DNA from: Gluconacetobacter asukensis
GTDB taxonomy: Bacteria; Pseudomonadota; Alphaproteobacteria; Acetobacterales; Acetobacteraceae
Length of the DNA stretch: 59,808 bases
Assembly: GCF_014174375.1 (NCBI RefSeq)
Contig: NZ_JABEQE010000021.1
Coordinates: forward strand, 1-59,808
Direction of reading: 5' to 3'
Each line of letters opens with the position of its first letter. Position 1 is the stretch's first letter. The position numbers were made by a program, and so were the translations under genes. Below the pieces are notes generated by a model that was not told the DNA's origin, did no database searches, and was given only the letters and a program-made list of their open reading frames with translations. Shown piece after piece: positions 16,288-23,944 of this stretch.

Positions 16288-17606
16288 CCGGCATGAAGAA
16301 CGAGGAGGGGATGGCCGATCCCGCGTCGGTTGACGGGGACAGGACCATCATGCCGCCGGCACTTGATGACGCGCGCGCGTTATTCGCCCGTCTGCACACG
16401 ATCGGCTTCGACGGGCTGGGAATGACCCGTGCGTCATACGGTGACGGTGAAAACCAGGCTCATGCGCTGCTGGCGGACATGGCGCGGGCGCGCCGTCTGC
16501 TGGTGCGCCGCGATTGGGCGAGCAACCTGTTCATCACCCTGCCGGGCCGCGACCGGACGTTGCCGGCGGTGATGACCGGATCGCATCTCGACACCGTGCC
16601 GTGCGGCGGCAATTACGATGGCGCGGCCGGCGTGCTGGCGGGCTTTGCCTGCCTGTGCGGCTGGGCGGACGCAGGATACGTGCCGGCCCGCGACGTGGTC
16701 CTGATCATCACCCGGGCCGAGGAAAGCGTGTGGTTCCCCGTCTCGTATATCGGCAGCAAGAGCGCCTTCGGGCTGCTCGAGGAAAGCGCGCTGGCGGCGG
16801 TCCGCCGTGATGACGGAGGGACGCTGGCCGATCACATGCGCGCGTCGGGCGGCCAGCCCGACCATATCCATACCGCGCCGGTATTGCAGCCGTCCGACCT
16901 GGCGTGTTTCGTCGAGCTGCATATCGAACAGGGGCCGGTCCTGCCGGCCGCCGATGTGCCGGTCGGCATCGTGACGGGCATTTGTGGCAGCGTGCGCTAT
17001 CGCGCGGCGACCATCCATGGGCGTTATGCCCATTCCGGTGCGACGCCCCGCCCGTTCCGCGCCGATGCGGTCATGGCGGCGGCGACGCTGATGACGGTGA
17101 TGCAGGCCGAGTGGCGCAAGGTCGAGACCGAAGGCGGCGAGATGACGCTGACCTTCGGCGTCTGTCACACGGATGCCGCCCAGGCGAATTTCAGCGCCGT
17201 TGCCGGACGGGTCGATCTCAGCATCGATATCCGCTCGCGCGATCCTGGACTGCTCGGGCGCATGGAGGCCGCCCTGATGGCCCATGCCCGGACTGTCGAG
17301 GACGAATATGGTGTCGTGGTCGATCTCGGCGCCCGCACGCAGAGCGCGCCAGCCGCGATGGATGCGCCGCTTCAGGCCGAAGCGGTCGCCCTGGCGCGGC
17401 GGGCCGGCATTCCGGCGGTAACGCTGCCCAGCGGCGCCGGGCATGATGCTGCGATCTTCGCCGGGCAGGGCGTGCCCACGGTGATGCTGTTCGTCCGGAA
17501 CGCCAATGGCAGCCACAATCCCTACGAGGCCATGGAATTCGACGATTTCGCGCTGGCCACGCGGCTGCTCGAACGGCTGCTGTACCTGCGCGCGGAGCAA
17601 GGATGA
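16284..17606 (+). CDS. M20-family Zn amidohydrolase (N-carbamoyl-amino-acid hydrolase/allantoate amidohydrolase type)
   Basis: This 440-residue binuclear-zinc enzyme has TGSHLDTVPCGGNYDGAAG (metal His and Asp), ITRAEESVWF (catalytic Glu pair), CFVELHIEQGPVL and, at the C-terminus, LPSGAGHDA and GSHNPYE. These fit the HyuC/AllC subfamily, which hydrolyses N-carbamoyl or ureido compounds to amine, CO2 and ammonia. The first 30 residues are poorly conserved, so a later Met is possible. It overlaps lysR and the CapA-like gene by 4 bp each. It probably finishes what the ring-opening enzymes start. Confidence 0.88.
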   Translation: MTGMKNEEGMADPASVDGDRTIMPPALDDARALFARLHTIGFDGLGMTRASYGDGENQAHALLADMARARRLLVRRDWASNLFITLPGRDRTLPAVMTGSHLDTVPCGGNYDGAAGVLAGFACLCGWADAGYVPARDVVLIITRAEESVWFPVSYIGSKSAFGLLEESALAAVRRDDGGTLADHMRASGGQPDHIHTAPVLQPSDLACFVELHIEQGPVLPAADVPVGIVTGICGSVRYRAATIHGRYAHSGATPRPFRADAVMAAATLMTVMQAEWRKVETEGGEMTLTFGVCHTDAAQANFSAVAGRVDLSIDIRSRDPGLLGRMEAALMAHARTVEDEYGVVVDLGARTQSAPAAMDAPLQAEAVALARRAGIPAVTLPSGAGHDAAIFAGQGVPTVMLFVRNANGSHNPYEAMEFDDFALATRLLERLLYLRAEQG

Positions 17607-18946
17607 TGATGAAGATCGGCCTGACTGGTGATTCGATTCTCTTTCGGCGTCTGAACAGCACGCAGGATGCCGAAATCCGGCCGCTGTTCGACCTGATCCG
17701 GAGCTGTGACGTCAGTTTCACGAATCTGGAGCTGGTATCGAACGATTTTGCGGGGGACCCGTCCCTGGACCATGGCGGTACGCATTTCGGCGCGCCGTCC
17801 TGGGTGCTGGACGAACTGCGTGATGCCGGGTTCGACCTGTTTGCGGCCGCGACCAATCACAGTCTCGATTACGGTGTCGCGGGCCTGCGGGCCATGCTGG
17901 CGGCGCTCGACCGGCGTGGCCTGCTCCATGCCGGGATCGGTACGAATCTCGAAGAGGCGCGGCGACCGGTCTATTGCACCCGGCCGGCCGGTACGGTTGC
18001 CATGCTCTCCTGCGTGTCCACCTTTGCCCGGGGCCAGGAGGCGGCGGCACAGACGGCGCTGATGCCGGGCCGCCCAGGCGTCAATCCGCTGCATGTCACG
18101 CGCACGCATCATGTGACGGCAGACGATCTGGCCCATCTGACCCGGATTTACGAACGGTTGGGCCTTCGGCATGTGCTGGATGAAAAGATCCGGCTGGGAT
18201 TCGCGTTTCCGCCCGCGCCCGGCACCCTGTCCTTCGACGGCGTACGCTTCGCCGCGTCCGACACGATCCGCACCCGTACGGAGGCCGACGCCCAGGATGT
18301 CGCGGACATCGCGCGCTGGATCGGCGAAGCGCGCCTGGTGTCGGACGTCGTGATCGTCAGCGTGCATGCGCATGAAAGCGGATATAATGCCGATGGCGTC
18401 CCGGATGTCGAAATTCCGGACGATTTCCTGCGCGCCTTCACGCGCGCGGCGGTGGATGCGGGGGCGGATATCGTCGTCTGTCACGGCCCGCATCTGCTGC
18501 GCGGGCTGGAACTGTATCGCGGCCGCCCGATCTTTCACGGCCTGGGCAATTTCATCGGCCAGAACGAACTCGTCGCACGCCTGCCGATGGATTCCTACGC
18601 TGCCTATCGTTGCGCGCCCGATGTCACGCCGCATCGCCTCTACAAGGAGCGCAGCGAAAACGACCGCAAGGGTTTCCCCGCGGATCAGCGCTTCTGGGAC
18701 AGTGTGGTACCGGTCTGCCTCTATGAGGGGGGCATGCTGCGGGGGATCGACATCCATCCGGTTTCGCTGGGGCTGGGGCGCCCGGCCCATCGTCGCGGGA
18801 CGCCGATGCTGGCCCAGGGTGCCGAGGCCACGCGCATTCTCGAGGCTTTTGCCGCTTTGTCCCGCCCCTTCGGCACCGAACTGACGGTCGCGGACGGGGC
18901 GATCCGACTCCCCCTCATGCCCGCTGCGGTCGGGATGGAAGGATAA
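17603..18946 (+). CDS. CapA-like metallophosphatase-fold protein
   Basis: This 447-residue protein resembles CapA/PgsA proteins: KIGLTGDSIL at the start, FTNLELVS, LFAAATNHSLDYG, IVSVHAHE and CHGPHLLRGLELYRGRPIFHGLGNF. These carry the Asp, Asn and His ligands of a calcineurin-like metal site. No signal peptide is visible, so it is cytoplasmic, unlike capsule-linked CapA. Three consecutive ATG codons open the gene; the first overlaps the M20 stop. Its place inside a catabolic operon suggests a hydrolase acting on the same substrate class, which is not the textbook polyglutamate role. Confidence 0.8.
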   Translation: MMMKIGLTGDSILFRRLNSTQDAEIRPLFDLIRSCDVSFTNLELVSNDFAGDPSLDHGGTHFGAPSWVLDELRDAGFDLFAAATNHSLDYGVAGLRAMLAALDRRGLLHAGIGTNLEEARRPVYCTRPAGTVAMLSCVSTFARGQEAAAQTALMPGRPGVNPLHVTRTHHVTADDLAHLTRIYERLGLRHVLDEKIRLGFAFPPAPGTLSFDGVRFAASDTIRTRTEADAQDVADIARWIGEARLVSDVVIVSVHAHESGYNADGVPDVEIPDDFLRAFTRAAVDAGADIVVCHGPHLLRGLELYRGRPIFHGLGNFIGQNELVARLPMDSYAAYRCAPDVTPHRLYKERSENDRKGFPADQRFWDSVVPVCLYEGGMLRGIDIHPVSLGLGRPAHRRGTPMLAQGAEATRILEAFAALSRPFGTELTVADGAIRLPLMPAAVGMEG

Positions 18947-18950
18947 CGCC

Positions 18951-19910
18951 GTGGCCACCTGTTTCATCACCCAGCCGATCCATCCCGACGCGGTGGCGTA
19001 TCTGAATGGCGCCGGCGTTGCCACGCGCTATGCCAGCCGCGCGACGATGGAGGCGGCAACTGCTGAAATCGGCGGCGCCGAGGCCGTCATTACCCGCGAC
19101 CTCGGATTCGATGAAGCCGCCATCCGCGCCGCGCCCAATCTGCGCCTTGTCGCCTGTCACGGCTCGGGCACCAACAGGATCGCGGTTGCCGCAGCGGCGG
19201 AACGGGGGATCTGGGTGACCAACGCGCCCAATACGAACAGCCGCTCGGTCGCGGAACTGACCATGGGGCTGATCCTGGCCGCCGCGCGGCGCATTCCCGT
19301 TGCCGACCGGGCCGTTCGCGACGGGCAGTGGGATTTCCGCTATGCGGCCGGCGGGATCGAACTGGCCGGCAAGACGTTGGGCCTGATTGGTTTCGGTGCG
19401 ATCGCCCGGCATGTGGCGGCGATGGCGGGGGCGGGGTTCGGCATGCGGGTGGTGGCCTGGTCGCCCAACGTGCCGGACGCGGTCTTTGCGCAGGCCGGCG
19501 TCATGCGGGTGGATGGGGTGGAGGCGCTGTTGCGCAGCGCGGACGTCGTCTCCCTCCATCGGCCGGCAGGCGCCGCAGGGGCCACCCCGATCGACGCCGC
19601 CGCCCTGGCCCTGCTGAAACCGGGTGCGCTGCTCGTCAATACCAGCCGTGGCACCGCGATCGACAGTGCCGCCCTGGTCGCGGCCCTGCAGGCCGGAACG
19701 CTGGCCGGGGCGGCGCTGGACGTTCTGGTGCGGGAGCCCCCGCTTGTGCATGACCCGGTACTATCGGCGCCCGGCCTGATCCTGACGCCGCATCTTGGAG
19801 GCGCGACGGGCGAGGCCCTGCGCCGGACCGCGATGCTCTGCGCGCAGCAGGTCATCGACGCGCTGGCGGGACGGACGCCGGCGCACTGCGTGCAGCCGTC
19901 CGGCGCCTGA
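18951..19910 (+). CDS. D-2-hydroxyacid dehydrogenase, NAD(P)-dependent
   Basis: This 319-residue protein uses a GTG start 4 bp after the CapA-like stop. It has LRLVACHGSGTNRI, the Rossmann motif LGLIGFGAIARHVA, the catalytic Arg in LLVNTSRGTAID, a Glu in VREPPL and the catalytic His in TPHLGGATGEA. It interconverts a 2-keto acid and a D-2-hydroxy acid. As last gene of the LysR-led operon it may process the carbon skeleton released upstream. Confidence 0.9.
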   Translation: MATCFITQPIHPDAVAYLNGAGVATRYASRATMEAATAEIGGAEAVITRDLGFDEAAIRAAPNLRLVACHGSGTNRIAVAAAAERGIWVTNAPNTNSRSVAELTMGLILAAARRIPVADRAVRDGQWDFRYAAGGIELAGKTLGLIGFGAIARHVAAMAGAGFGMRVVAWSPNVPDAVFAQAGVMRVDGVEALLRSADVVSLHRPAGAAGATPIDAAALALLKPGALLVNTSRGTAIDSAALVAALQAGTLAGAALDVLVREPPLVHDPVLSAPGLILTPHLGGATGEALRRTAMLCAQQVIDALAGRTPAHCVQPSGA

Positions 19911-19932
19911 TCGGCGCCGGAACGGCCAGGGA

Positions 19933-20376
19933 CTATTTGGCGAAAAGCTGCCCGATATCGGCAAATGCCTTGATTTCGATCGCGTTTCCGCTGGGGTCCA
20001 GGAAGAACATTGTGGCCTGCTCGCCCGGTTGTCCCTTGAAGCGAATATAGGGCTCTACGATGAAGGCGGTGCCGGCCGCGCGCAGTTTCTCCGCCATGTC
20101 GTGCCAGGCCGGCATGGGCAGCACGATGCCGAAATGCCGTACGGGCACGGCATGGTCGTCGACCTCGTTGCGTTGTGCCGGTGTCAGTTCCGCCGGCGCC
20201 AGGTGGGCTACGATCTGATGACCGTAAAAATCGAAATCGACCCAGTCGGGCGCGCTTCTGCCCTCCGGGCATCCCAGAAGCTCCCCATAGAATGCGCGGG
20301 CCTCCGCAATGTCGCGGACGGGAAAGGCGAGATGGAAGGGCGGGATGGTGCCGGTGCCTGTCGCGATGGTGTTCAT
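19933..20376 (-). CDS. VOC-family (glyoxalase/dioxygenase-like) protein
   Basis: This 147-residue single-subunit VOC protein has FHLAFPVRDIAEARAFY at the start and FFLDPSGNAIEIKAF at the end. The candidate metal ligands are His15, His81 and Glu134, matching the H-H-E set of metal-dependent VOC enzymes. It is convergent with the dehydrogenase. It could be a lyase, isomerase or resistance protein; the sequence alone does not decide. Confidence 0.85.
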   Translation of the reverse strand: MNTIATGTGTIPPFHLAFPVRDIAEARAFYGELLGCPEGRSAPDWVDFDFYGHQIVAHLAPAELTPAQRNEVDDHAVPVRHFGIVLPMPAWHDMAEKLRAAGTAFIVEPYIRFKGQPGEQATMFFLDPSGNAIEIKAFADIGQLFAK

Positions 20377-20835
20377 GTCGATCTATCCTTGGAGGCTTTT
20401 GAAACAGTCTCTTATTCACGGCTGACCCGCCACTAACGGTAACGCTGCGCCATATGGGATAGAAAACGATATATTTCGTTTGTGAGAAATCAAATATTCG
20501 ATCTGTTGGACACGCCTCATGCGCCCGTTGCCACGCCGGCCATCCCTGTCTCCTGCGCGGGAACGTGAGGGCGGGAGGCGTTTTGCATCGCCTCCGTCCA
20601 GATCGGACACATCATGGAACATGATCGTCTGGTCGACCAACTTTCCTGCCCGCTTCTTTTCCGATCTGCTTCCTGCCCCCATGTGATGGGAAATGGGAGG
20701 GCGGAATGTCATCCAGCATTCCGCCGACGCCACGTGACAGCAGCACATCGCACCCGACGCGCGGCCCTGAAACCGGGACCGGGCATGATCCCGGCCCGGC
20801 CGGACAGGGTTCACTTGCCGGTCCGGACCGACCGC
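20377..20835. other. Intergenic region upstream of the VOC gene and the kinase-like gene
   Basis: The first 150 bp are AT-rich and hold the palindrome at 20464; the rest is GC-rich. An upstream in-frame extension of the next gene (from 20614 or 20785) could code for a longer N-terminus, but its residues are not family-like. Confidence 0.45.
20464..20481. promoter_or_regulatory. Perfect-arm inverted repeat in the VOC promoter region
   Basis: AAACGA-TATATT-TCGTTT has perfect 6-bp arms around an AT spacer, about 88 bp upstream of the VOC start. It looks like a dimeric repressor site. The owner is unknown. Confidence 0.4.
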
Positions 20836-21909
20836 ATGGCGCGCGATGCGTCTGTTTCGGCGCCGCCTGTATCCCTGGAGCGCAAGGTCCGGTTTCTGTC
20901 CCGGCCGCAAAGCTATGGTGGTGCCGTCAACACGGTCATTGCGCGCGAGACGCATATGTCCTGGGTCTTCCTGGCCGGGGGATGCGTCTACAAGCTCAAG
21001 AAGCCGGTGCGCTTTCCCTATCTGGATTTCTCCACCCTGGAGCGCCGGGCCGATGCCTGCCGTGCCGAAGACCGCCTGAACCGTCGGCTGGCGCCGGATG
21101 TCTATCTGGGGGTCGTCCCGCTGGTCGAGGGCGCGGCGGGCCTGGCCATCGGCGGGGTGGGGCGGGTCGTGGACTGGCTGGTCGTCATGCGGCGCCTCGA
21201 CGATGGCGGGTTTCTGCAGTCGACCTTGCTGGCGCATGCGGTGCGGCCGTTGCAGCTCGACCGGCTGGCTGCCGTCCTGGCGTCGTTCTACGCGCATGCG
21301 CACCCGCTTGCGGTCCGCGGGTCCGTGGACACCCTGCGGATGAGGTGGCGGAGGGCGTTGTCCGGCAACCGGCGCGTGTTGCTGGACCCGCGCTTTCATC
21401 TGCCGCGCGGCATGGTGGCGCGCGTGGATGCGATCCTGACGCGCTTTGTGGACCGGCGGTTCGGAATGATCGTGGCGCGTGCGCGTGCCGGCCGCATTGT
21501 CGACGCGCATGGGGATTTGCGTCCGGAACATATCTGGATGGACGGGCGCGTGAGTATCATCGACTGTCTGGAGTTCGACCCGGCCTTGCGGGCGCTCGAT
21601 CCGCTGGACGAAATCGCCTTCCTGCAACTGGAATGTGCGCGTCTGGGCGCGGCCTGGGCGGGGGAGAGGATTGGGCGGCGTCTGCGGCCTGTCCTGCACG
21701 GGGGGCGTGTCGGCGGGTTGCTGCTGTTCTATCGCAGCTATCGCGCCATGCTGCGGGCCCGGCTGGCGATCATGCATCTGTGCGACGCCCAGCCGCGCAC
21801 GCCTGAAAAATGGCCGCGCCAGGCGCGCGCTTACCTGCGTCTGGCCCTGGCGGATGCGCTGCGGCTGGAGCGGCTTGAGCATGCCGTCCTGACCGGCGCC
21901 GGACCTTAG
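20836..21909 (+). CDS. Aminoglycoside-phosphotransferase-fold kinase (COG2187-like)
   Basis: This protein of about 357 residues has VSLERKVRFLSRPQSYGG, the Lys-bearing GCVYKLKKPVRFPY and the catalytic loop DAHGDLRPEHIW, followed by IIDCLEFD. These are APH-like protein-kinase-fold features; the family often sits beside a P-loop kinase domain that is absent here. The substrate is unknown. ATG 20836 is chosen because the conserved segment begins 11 codons later. Its stop overlaps the convergent PRPP-synthetase-like gene by 4 bp. Confidence 0.7.
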   Translation: MARDASVSAPPVSLERKVRFLSRPQSYGGAVNTVIARETHMSWVFLAGGCVYKLKKPVRFPYLDFSTLERRADACRAEDRLNRRLAPDVYLGVVPLVEGAAGLAIGGVGRVVDWLVVMRRLDDGGFLQSTLLAHAVRPLQLDRLAAVLASFYAHAHPLAVRGSVDTLRMRWRRALSGNRRVLLDPRFHLPRGMVARVDAILTRFVDRRFGMIVARARAGRIVDAHGDLRPEHIWMDGRVSIIDCLEFDPALRALDPLDEIAFLQLECARLGAAWAGERIGRRLRPVLHGGRVGGLLLFYRSYRAMLRARLAIMHLCDAQPRTPEKWPRQARAYLRLALADALRLERLEHAVLTGAGP

Positions 21910-22949
21910 AAGACCAGGAGGTCCGACAGTGGTGCGTTGCGATGCAGCCGGCGGATGGCTTCGGCAAGCAATGGCGCGGCGGAGACGATCTGCAGCTTGC
22001 GCCGGGCCGGGCCGTCCGGCAGCCGGATGGGCTGGACCGTGTCGGTTGTCAGGATACGGTCGATGGCCGGTTCGGCCAGGATGCTGTCCGCGCCGGCCAT
22101 GAACAGGCCATGGGTGACGCAGGCCACGACCTGCCGTGCGCCGGCGCCGCGGGCGGCGCGGGCCGCGCGGGCGAGCGTACCGCCGGTGCTGACCAGATCG
22201 TCGATGACGATACAGGTCGCCCCTGCGACATCGCCCACGAACAGGTCGCCGGAGACCTGCCCGCCGCTGCGGTGCTTCTCGGCGAAGGCCGCCCCGACCG
22301 GGTGTCCGGTGGCCGCTTCCAGTGCCCCGCGCAGGCGCTCGGCCCGCTTGCCGCCGCCAAGGTCCGGCGACACGACGCACAGGTGGGCTGGATCGGCCCC
22401 CAACTCGGCGGTCAGACCGGGAAGGGACTCTACCAGCAGGGGAACGGCCGTCAGCGCCACCGTCTGCCGGCGGAAGGCGTTTTCGAACGCCGCCTCGTCA
22501 TGCGCGTCCATCGTGACCAGACGGTCGGTTCCGACGGCTTCGAACAGTGTCGCGACATAGCGTGTCGTCACCGGGTCGTTCGGCTTCGTCCGCCGGTCCT
22601 TGCGCCCGTAGCACAGATAGGGCGCGATGGCGGTCACGCGCGCGGCCCCGGCGTCCTTGCAGGCGCCGACAAAGAACAGCAGCCGGCACAGCCGGTCATT
22701 GGCGCTGCCCGTCGCGCCGCCGTGCAGGCTGTGCAGCAGATAGACATCCGCGCCGCATACCGGGTCCAGCGCGCGGGTCTTGTGTTCGCCATCCTCGAAA
22801 TCGCGTTCCTCGTGCCGGCCCAGCGTCAGGCCCAGGTGCCGGGCAATGGCCTGCCCAAGCCCGTCGGTGCCGGCCAGGGCGAACAGGCGGATGGCGCCCT
22901 CGGCCTGCGGGTCAGCCTGCCAGACGGGTTGTGTCGGTCGTGGGTCCAC
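21906..22949 (-). CDS. Ribose-phosphate pyrophosphokinase-like protein
   Basis: This protein of about 347 residues resembles PRPP synthetase. It has HSLHGGATGSANDRL, PYLCYGRKDRRTKP, the PRPP-binding loop CIVIDDLVSTGGTL, and VSPDLGGGKRAERL. Where standard enzymes have the metal site DLHA, this one has TMDAHDEAAF, so it is a divergent paralogue rather than the housekeeping enzyme. There is no suitable ATG; GTG 22949 is preferred, overlapping the pfkB 3' end by 38 bp. Expected chemistry is ribose 5-phosphate plus ATP to PRPP, unproven here. Confidence 0.75.
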   Translation of the reverse strand: MDPRPTQPVWQADPQAEGAIRLFALAGTDGLGQAIARHLGLTLGRHEERDFEDGEHKTRALDPVCGADVYLLHSLHGGATGSANDRLCRLLFFVGACKDAGAARVTAIAPYLCYGRKDRRTKPNDPVTTRYVATLFEAVGTDRLVTMDAHDEAAFENAFRRQTVALTAVPLLVESLPGLTAELGADPAHLCVVSPDLGGGKRAERLRGALEAATGHPVGAAFAEKHRSGGQVSGDLFVGDVAGATCIVIDDLVSTGGTLARAARAARGAGARQVVACVTHGLFMAGADSILAEPAIDRILTTDTVQPIRLPDGPARRKLQIVSAAPLLAEAIRRLHRNAPLSDLLVF

Positions 22950-23904
22950 CGGTCGGGTCCTCCGCGCTGGATTTGGTGCCGGCCCTGATCTGCCGGAACA
23001 GGGATTCGACTGTCTCGCGCCGGGCCCGGGCCGTGCCATAGCGTTCGACGCTTGCGGAACCGGCGGCGACGCCCAGGGCCAGTGCCTCGTCGGGGGGCAT
23101 GCCGCGTGTCAGGCCCAGCACCAGGCCCGCCATGAGACTGTCGCCCGCGCCGACGGCGCCGCGCGCCTGCACCGGCGGGGCGGGCACGTATGCCAGGCCG
23201 GCGGCGGATCCCAGCCATGCGCCGTCCGGCCCGAGGCTGACGGCGATCATCCGGGCCGCGCCGGCACGCAGCACCCGCCCGATCTCGGCCGCCAGGGCGT
23301 CCTGTCCCTGGACCGGGTGGCCGACCAGGGATTCGAATTCCCCATGGTCGAGTTTCAGCAGGTCCACCCCGTGGCCGACGACCGCGCGCAGGGCGGCGCC
23401 GGATGTATCGACGGCGAGGTGCCAGCTCCGCCGTTCCCCGATGGCGGCCACCCGCGCATAGAAATCCTCGGGCACCCCGCGCGGCAGGCTGCCGCTTGCG
23501 ACGACCCAGGCGGCGTCCAGCTCTTCGAGGAGTGCCAGGCTGTTCTGCCATTCCATGGCCTCGATCAGCGGGCCCTCGGACACGAAACGATATTCCAGAT
23601 GGCTCGCGCGCTCCTGCACGTTCAGGCAGATGCGGGTCCGGCCCACGATCGGCAGGCTCTTCCAAGGCACGCCGGCCTGGTCGAGCAATTCCTCGACCAA
23701 GCGCCCGGTCACGCCGCCGGCCATGATGACGGCCAGGGTCTCGCCGCCCAGCTCGTGGATGACGTGGGCGACGTTGATGCCCCCGCCGCCGGGGTCCAGC
23801 CGCTCGTTCGTCGTGCGGATCTTCTGTGTCGGATGCACCTCCGCCGCGACGCAGGCGACGTCTATGGCGGGATTGAGCGTCAAGGTCGCAATGGTCTGGG
23901 ACAT
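22912..23904 (-). CDS. pfkB: 6-phosphofructokinase II (PfkB, ribokinase family)
   Basis: This 330-residue protein begins TIATLTLNPAIDVACV and has PGGGGINVAHVIHELGG, SGSLPRGVP and the catalytic GAVGAGDSLMAG near the C-terminus. Its similarity to E. coli PfkB (TLTLAPSLD, PGGGGINVA) is closer than to tagatose or 1-phosphofructokinases. It would phosphorylate fructose 6-phosphate, feeding glycolysis. It sits between ppsA and the PRPP-like gene in one minus-strand operon. Confidence 0.85.
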   Translation of the reverse strand: MSQTIATLTLNPAIDVACVAAEVHPTQKIRTTNERLDPGGGGINVAHVIHELGGETLAVIMAGGVTGRLVEELLDQAGVPWKSLPIVGRTRICLNVQERASHLEYRFVSEGPLIEAMEWQNSLALLEELDAAWVVASGSLPRGVPEDFYARVAAIGERRSWHLAVDTSGAALRAVVGHGVDLLKLDHGEFESLVGHPVQGQDALAAEIGRVLRAGAARMIAVSLGPDGAWLGSAAGLAYVPAPPVQARGAVGAGDSLMAGLVLGLTRGMPPDEALALGVAAGSASVERYGTARARRETVESLFRQIRAGTKSSAEDPTGGPTTDTTRLAG

Positions 23905-23944
23905 GTCGGGTGATCCCGCGCAAGGGGGAAGAGCGGCGCGCCGT

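Noticed and set aside
20416-22380. 654-codon minus-strand frame over the kinase-like gene
   Set aside because: Antisense shadow with Arg/Pro/Gln-rich sequence; both neighbours have real motifs.
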